Positions 7,421 to 11,405 of a DNA stretch of 11,405 nucleotides are shown here, in pieces; position 1 is the first letter of the stretch, and each line of letters opens with the position of its first letter. Where the stretch lies: the NCBI GenBank assembly GCA_964580905.1, contig CAZOLR010000050.1:1-11405 (forward strand), in the 5' to 3' direction. The translations under genes and the position numbers were made by a program. Source of the DNA: G041228335 sp964580905 (GTDB lineage: Bacteria; Pseudomonadota; Alphaproteobacteria; Puniceispirillales; UBA1172). Below the pieces are notes generated by a model that worked only from the letters and a program-made list of their open reading frames with translations, was not told the DNA's origin and did no database searches.

Positions 7421-8090
7421 ACCTGCGCCCTGCCGGTTGTGCAACGCCAGAGCAGAAGATTTTGCTGTTGTGGACAATCAGCGGTATTTCAAATGCCCTT
7501 CCTGTGCGCTGGTTTTTCTTTCCGCCGACCAGCTGCCCGGGCCAGAGGTGGAAAAAGATCATTACGACACCCATGAAAACCATGTCCGTGATCCCGGGTA
7601 CCGGGCGTTTCTCTCAAGGCTTGCCGCACCGCTTATCCCCAGGCTTGAGCCCGGGGCAAACGGGCTTGATTTTGGTTGTGGCCCGGGACCTGCTCTGGCG
7701 GCAATGCTGGAGGAAGCAGGTTTTCCCATGGCTGTTTATGACCCGTTCTATGCCGATGATCGGGAGGTCCTTCGCCGTCAGTACGATTTCATCACCATGA
7801 CGGAAGTCGCCGAGCATCTGCATCATCCGGGCGAGGTGTTTGCGCAGCTTGACGAGATGCTGAAGCCGGGGGGTTGGCTCGCGGTCATGACGCAGGTTCT
7901 TGACGATGATACGGAATTTAGCACCTGGTACTACCGGCGTGATCCGACCCATGTGGCGTTTTTTTCGCGAACAACATTTGATGTCTTGGCTCAGCGTTTC
8001 GGATATGAAATCGACTGGCCTCATATATCTGTTGTCATGTTGCGAAAAGTCGTCAGACAAGATGGAAAATCTATCCCAAGATCGATTTAG
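7413..8090 (+). CDS. Class I SAM-dependent methyltransferase with N-terminal zinc ribbon
   Basis: This 225-residue protein has two parts. A small four-cysteine ribbon (C7-x2-C10 and C28-x2-C31) probably binds zinc. It is followed by a Rossmann-type class I methyltransferase with motif I LDFGCGPGPAL (85-95), acidic YDPFYAD (109-115), TEVAEHLHHP (130-139) and the post-motif LKPGGWLAVMT (150-160). The pattern matches the Methyltransf_23-like group often annotated only as methyltransferase. The substrate is unknown: such proteins are seen with ubiquinone-type, sugar, tRNA or small-molecule targets. The GTG start overlaps the permease stop by 8 bases, with AAGGAAG (7396-7402) about 10 bases upstream, so it is translationally coupled to the transporter. 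It is followed after 16 bases by the TupA-like gene. Why a methyltransferase sits inside a metal-transport unit is unclear; no direct function in transport is claimed. Confidence 0.85.
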   Translation: MAEPAPCRLCNARAEDFAVVDNQRYFKCPSCALVFLSADQLPGPEVEKDHYDTHENHVRDPGYRAFLSRLAAPLIPRLEPGANGLDFGCGPGPALAAMLEEAGFPMAVYDPFYADDREVLRRQYDFITMTEVAEHLHHPGEVFAQLDEMLKPGGWLAVMTQVLDDDTEFSTWYYRRDPTHVAFFSRTTFDVLAQRFGYEIDWPHISVVMLRKVVRQDGKSIPRSI

Positions 8091-8106
8091 CCGCTATATT
8101 CTGCTC

Positions 8107-8949
8107 ATGATTAAAGGCAAGATAAAATACCTTGAAAGCTGGGTGATAACAGCCCTCGTGCTGATATTTGGCCTGTCCTTCACAACGCCGGTGCTGGCCC
8201 GGGATTTTCTTCTTCTGCAATCGGCGACCACAACCCAGAATTCCGGGCTTTATGACGTAATCCTTCCCAAGTTTACCGCAGACACGGGGATAGATGTCCG
8301 GGTGGTGGCAGTGGGGACGGGGCAAGCGCTCCGTAATGCCCGCAACTGTGATGCGGATGTGCTGCTGGTGCATGACCGTGTGGCCGAAGAGATATTTATA
8401 AAAGATGGATACGGCGCCCGGCGCCATAAAGTGATGTACAATGATTTTGTGCTGATCGGTCCTGAGGATGATCCGGCCGGAGTTGCCGGTGCCGGCACGG
8501 TTGCGGAAGCTTTCAGTCGTATCCTGCAGGAAAAAGCCCGTTTTGTTTCCCGTGGAGATGACAGCGGCACCCATAAGGCGGAACGCCGGATCTGGACAGA
8601 TCTGGGTGAGAATCCGGAGGCCTATTCAGGGGACTGGTATCTTGAAATTGGCAACGGCATGTCAACGGCGATCCATTTTGCCCTCGAAACCCGAAGCTAT
8701 ATTCTTTCCGACCGGGCGACCTGGACAGCGTTACGCAACAAGACCGGCAGTCGCATTCTTTTTGCAGGTGATCCGGTTCTGTTCAATCAATACAGCGTCA
8801 TCCAGATCAACGAGGCGCACTGCCCGGATATAGAGAAGAACAAGGCCGAAGCATTCGCAAAATGGATCCTTTCGCCACGAGGGCAGACGGCGATCGCCTC
8901 CTATCAGCGCGACGGGGTGCCGCTGTTCATTCCCAATGCAGGGCCGTGA
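8107..8949 (+). CDS. tupA: TupA-like tungstate/molybdate-binding periplasmic protein
   Basis: This 280-residue secreted substrate-binding protein resembles TupA, the oxyanion receptor of tungstate ABC importers. The N-terminal signal peptide runs from a basic start (MIKGKIKY) through a hydrophobic core (12-28) to a VLA cleavage site, maturing near residue 32. Family motifs are ATTTQNSGLYDVILPKF (40-56), VAVGTGQALRNARNCDADVLLVHD (68-90), VMYNDFVLIGPEDDPAG (109-125), FVSRGDDSGTHKAE (146-159), WYLEIGNGM (177-185) and YILSDRATW (198-206). The ligand loop reads SATTT where TupA proteins usually read TTTST, a minor variation. The frame stays open upstream to an ATG at 7900, but the ATG at 8107 gives a proper signal peptide and leaves a 16-base gap after the methyltransferase, so I choose it. 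No clear Shine-Dalgarno is seen. No TupB or TupC is adjacent, and an iron-type permease is the nearest membrane partner. Confidence 0.88.
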   Translation: MIKGKIKYLESWVITALVLIFGLSFTTPVLARDFLLLQSATTTQNSGLYDVILPKFTADTGIDVRVVAVGTGQALRNARNCDADVLLVHDRVAEEIFIKDGYGARRHKVMYNDFVLIGPEDDPAGVAGAGTVAEAFSRILQEKARFVSRGDDSGTHKAERRIWTDLGENPEAYSGDWYLEIGNGMSTAIHFALETRSYILSDRATWTALRNKTGSRILFAGDPVLFNQYSVIQINEAHCPDIEKNKAEAFAKWILSPRGQTAIASYQRDGVPLFIPNAGP

Positions 8950-8971
8950 TCTCGGCGTGCTGGTTGCGCCT

Positions 8972-9000
8972 ATTGAAAATCCACCTGTCCATCCTCACAT
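8972..9000 (+). promoter_or_regulatory. Candidate heat-shock (sigma-32) promoter of clpB
   Basis: ATTGAAA (8972-8978) differs from the sigma-32 -35 consensus CTTGAAA at one base. A 14-base spacer leads to CCTCACAT (8993-9000), which matches 5 of 7 defined positions of CCCCATNT. Spacing and both elements fit an RpoH promoter, and clpB is a standard RpoH target. Transcription would begin near 9008, leaving a leader of about 90 bases. Recognition is inferred from consensus only. Confidence 0.5.
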
Positions 9001-9007
9001 AAGAAAT

Positions 9008-9096
9008 AGGGAGATATCCCTGACCGTGCCGTAAAGGGCGGTTTTACTGCGAAAGATATCGGATGCCTGATGGGTCCGATGGAAACGGAGAGTGAA
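9008..9096 (+). promoter_or_regulatory. Structured 5' leader of clpB
   Basis: Several small inverted repeats lie between the candidate promoter and the clpB start. They are AGGGA/TCCCT (9008-9012 and 9017-9021), an imperfect GCCGTAAA/TTTACTGC stem (9028-9035 and 9043-9050), and a perfect 6-base ATCGGA/TCCGAT stem (9058-9063 and 9075-9080). The TCCG of the last stem can also pair with CGGA (9086-9089), which overlaps the Shine-Dalgarno (CGGAGAG). Two alternative folds are therefore possible, one of which hides the ribosome site. Stems are short, so a thermometer function is only a possibility. Confidence 0.3.
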
Positions 9097-11405
9097 ATGA
9101 ATTTGGATAACTATACCGCGCTTATGCGCAACGCAATTGGTGAAGCCCAGATGATGGCGCTTCGGGCAGATCACCAGCGGCTTACCCCTGAGCACCTGCT
9201 TCTTGCCCTTCTTCAGGATGAAAACACGATCGCGGCGATGCTGATTGATCGCGCCGGCGGGGACAGTATGGCCCTTAAGGAAGAGCTTGAAAAAACAATC
9301 GAAAACATGCCTTCCGTAACCGGTTCAGGTGCCGGTCAGCTCAGCATGGATCCTGATCTTGCCAAAATGCTGGCCAAGGCCGAACAGCTGTCCCGTGATA
9401 ATGGGGATGCTTTCCTCGCGGCCGATCAGGTCGTGCTTGCCATGGCCCAGTCGTCTGCGCCGGTTGCAAAGACAATCAGCGCGACAGGTGCTGACGCAAC
9501 AAGGCTCAAAACAGCGCTGGATCAGCAACGTGGAGGCCGCCATATCGAAACCGACAATGGCGAAGACCTTTTTGAAGCGCTCGGGAAATATGCAACAAAT
9601 CTGACCGATGCCGCTCGCCGCGGCAAGCTTGACCCGGTGATCGGGCGGGAGGCCGAAGTGCGCCGGACGATACAGATCCTGTCCCGCCGCACCAAGAACA
9701 ACCCCGTGCTGATCGGTCAGCCCGGTGTGGGCAAGACGGCAATTGCCGAAGGTCTCGCCCAGCGCATCGTCAATCGTGATGTTCCCACCGCGCTTCTTGA
9801 TAAAACCCTGCTTGTGCTGGATATGGGCGCGTTGGTGGCCGGGGCCAAGTATCGGGGCGAGTTTGAAGAAAGGCTGAAAGCTGTTCTTAAGGAAGTTCAG
9901 TCCCGGAATGGTGAAATCATTCTCTTCATTGATGAGATGCATCAGCTGGTGGGCGCGGGCAAGACCGATGGTGCAATGGACGCCTCCAACCTTCTGAAAC
10001 CGGCGCTGGCCCGGGGCGAGCTGCATTGCATCGGGGCGACAACCCTTGATGAATACCGGCGTTATATCGAAAAGGATTCGGCGTTGGCGCGGCGGTTCCA
10101 GCCGGTCTTCATCGATGAGCCGACCGTTGAGGACACAATCCATGTCCTGCGTGGCCTGAAAGAGAAATACGAGCTGCACCACGGTATCCGCATCACCGAT
10201 GAGGCGATTGTGGCGGCGGCCCAGCTTTCGGACCGTTATATCAATGAGAGGTTTCTGCCGGACAAGGCCATTGACGTGATGGATGAAGCGGCCAGTCTCC
10301 TGCGGATGGCATCCGACAGCAAGCCTGAGGGGCTGGACAAGGTTGATCGTCAGATCATTCAGCTCAAGATTGAGCAGGCGGCGCTGAAAAAAGAAAATAC
10401 CAGCCGCACGGCAAAAAGGCTGGAGGCCATATCCATTGAGCTGAAAGCACTTGAAGAACAGTCACTTGAAATGACCGGTGAATGGGAGAAGGTCACCTCA
10501 CAGCGCAACGAGGTCAGCCAGATCCAGCAGGCCATTGAAGACACTAAGCATCAGCTCAATGTCGCCCAGCGTGAAGGCCAGCTTGAGAAGGCAGCTCAGC
10601 TTACCTATGCCACCCTGCCGGCACTGGAACAGCAGCTGGCCGCCGCCAAGGAGGCCATTGCAACCACCACTCTTTTCGACGAAGACGTGCGGGCAGACCA
10701 TATTGCCCAGGTTATCAGCAGCTGGACTGGTATTCCCATGGACAAGATGCTGGAGGGCGAACAGCAGAAGCTGCTCAGTATGGAAGATACACTGGCCGGA
10801 TCTGTTGTCGGGCAACCTGATGCAATTGCGGCGGTGGCCAACGCTATCCGCAGATCCCGTGCCGGCATTGCTGATCCGGATCAGCCGACAGGAAGCTTTC
10901 TGATGCTGGGTCCCACCGGGGTGGGTAAAACCGAACTTGCCAAGGCATTGGCGCGGTTTCTCTTTGATGACCCTCAGGCGATCCTGCGGATGGATATGTC
11001 GGAATATATGGAAAAGCATGCAGTCTCACGTCTGATCGGTGCCCCGCCCGGATATGTCGGCTATGAAGATGGCGGTAGTCTGACGGAGGCGGTCCGGCGG
11101 CGCCCTTATCAGGTCATCCTCTTTGATGAGATTGAAAAGGCGCATCCCGATATCTTCAATGTTCTGCTTCAGGTGCTTGATGAAGGTCACCTGACCGATG
11201 GCCAGGGACGGCGGGTTGATTTCAGGAATACCCTCATTCTTCTGACATCGAATATCGGGGCCGAACATCTGCTGGCCCTGCCGGATAACGCACCGAGCAA
11301 CGAGGCAAGAGACAAGGTGATGGCAGATCTGCATCAGGTCTTCCGTCCGGAATTTCTCAACCGGCTGGATGCCATGATCCTGTTCAATCGTCTTGGCCGG
11401 GATGA
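9097..11405 (+). CDS. clpB: ATP-dependent disaggregase ClpB, 3' end outside the window
   Basis: This AAA+ disaggregase of the Hsp100 family works with DnaK to rescue aggregated proteins in the cytosol. The reading frame runs open from ATG (9097) for about 769 residues and is cut by the window end; ClpB is usually about 860 residues, so only the last D2 part is missing. It has an N-terminal Clp repeat domain (about 1-145); NBD1 with Walker A GQPGVGKT (K213), pore-loop Y252 in GAKYRGEFEER and Walker B ILFIDE (E280); a coiled-coil middle domain (about 410-530); and NBD2 with Walker A GPTGVGKT (K611), pore Y653 in GYVGY and Walker B VILFDE (E678). Position numbers nearly equal those of E. coli ClpB, supporting the start. 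CGGAGAG lies 4-11 bases before it. Walker A1 reads GQPG where GEPG is usual. The middle domain and both ATPase sites rule out ClpA or ClpC. Confidence 0.97.
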   Translation, partial: MNLDNYTALMRNAIGEAQMMALRADHQRLTPEHLLLALLQDENTIAAMLIDRAGGDSMALKEELEKTIENMPSVTGSGAGQLSMDPDLAKMLAKAEQLSRDNGDAFLAADQVVLAMAQSSAPVAKTISATGADATRLKTALDQQRGGRHIETDNGEDLFEALGKYATNLTDAARRGKLDPVIGREAEVRRTIQILSRRTKNNPVLIGQPGVGKTAIAEGLAQRIVNRDVPTALLDKTLLVLDMGALVAGAKYRGEFEERLKAVLKEVQSRNGEIILFIDEMHQLVGAGKTDGAMDASNLLKPALARGELHCIGATTLDEYRRYIEKDSALARRFQPVFIDEPTVEDTIHVLRGLKEKYELHHGIRITDEAIVAAAQLSDRYINERFLPDKAIDVMDEAASLLRMASDSKPEGLDKVDRQIIQLKIEQAALKKENTSRTAKRLEAISIELKALEEQSLEMTGEWEKVTSQRNEVSQIQQAIEDTKHQLNVAQREGQLEKAAQLTYATLPALEQQLAAAKEAIATTTLFDEDVRADHIAQVISSWTGIPMDKMLEGEQQKLLSMEDTLAGSVVGQPDAIAAVANAIRRSRAGIADPDQPTGSFLMLGPTGVGKTELAKALARFLFDDPQAILRMDMSEYMEKHAVSRLIGAPPGYVGYEDGGSLTEAVRRRPYQVILFDEIEKAHPDIFNVLLQVLDEGHLTDGQGRRVDFRNTLILLTSNIGAEHLLALPDNAPSNEARDKVMADLHQVFRPEFLNRLDAMILFNRLGRD

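Noticed and set aside
7900..8106. N-terminal extension of the TupA-like gene to an ATG at 7900
   Set aside because: It would overlap the methyltransferase by 190 bases and bury the signal peptide 70 residues inside the protein.
8954..8970. GGCG/CGCC hairpin after the TupA-like gene as a terminator
   Set aside because: The stem is only about four base pairs and no U-run follows.
9325..10182. Long reverse-strand open frame of 285 codons opposite clpB
   Set aside because: The + strand here encodes the ClpB N domain and NBD1 with all expected motifs; the reverse frame is a shadow with no recognisable domain or ribosome site.
1..11405. CRISPR arrays, tRNA or rRNA genes, insertion sequences, phage or defence genes
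   Set aside because: No direct-repeat array, RNA-gene signature, transposase, integrase or terminal inverted repeats were seen by eye.

Overview
The window looks like chromosomal DNA from an alphaproteobacterium of moderate GC content, roughly mid-fifties percent by eye. Supporting points are the Fur/Mur-type regulator, whose C-terminal half has the alphaproteobacterial form without the CxxC cysteines, the ATGA and TGATG overlaps between genes, and GTG starts. A marine Rhodospirillales or SAR116-like source would fit, but this is a guess from style. All convincing genes lie on the + strand. I see no tRNA, rRNA, CRISPR, insertion sequence or phage feature.

Region 1 (1-4629) is a four-gene catabolic operon: a GntR/FCD regulator, a DapA-superfamily Schiff-base lyase or deaminase, a PuuC-like aldehyde dehydrogenase and a PuuB/DAO-type flavin oxidoreductase. 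The last three overlap end to end. A palindrome with a TGTATACA core overlaps a plausible promoter at the left edge, which suggests autoregulation. The likely job is oxidation of an amine or amino acid, with aldehyde oxidation to a carboxylate and a lyase or deaminase step. The substrate cannot be read from the sequence.

Region 2 (4701-5611) holds a small stand-alone MOSC-domain protein and a Fur/Mur-family regulator. Region 3 (5612-8949) starts with a strong Fur-type box that covers a -10 element. It continues with a fused two-domain ABC permease of the ferric-iron FbpB type, a zinc-ribbon SAM methyltransferase that overlaps it by 8 bases, and a TupA-like tungstate/molybdate-binding periplasmic protein 16 bases further on. 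Neither the iron-binding protein and ATPase expected for FbpB nor the TupB/TupC expected for TupA is in the window, so the transport unit looks mixed or incomplete. Regions 2 and 3 together have a trace-metal theme (molybdenum cofactor, iron or manganese, tungstate or molybdate).

Region 4 (8950-11405) has a heat-shock-type promoter candidate, a leader of roughly 90 bases with small hairpins, and clpB, which is cut by the window end at about residue 769 of an expected 860 or so.

No clearly new system is proven here. The most interesting points are the Fur-boxed permease/methyltransferase/TupA set and the unassigned lyase/dehydrogenase/oxidase operon.
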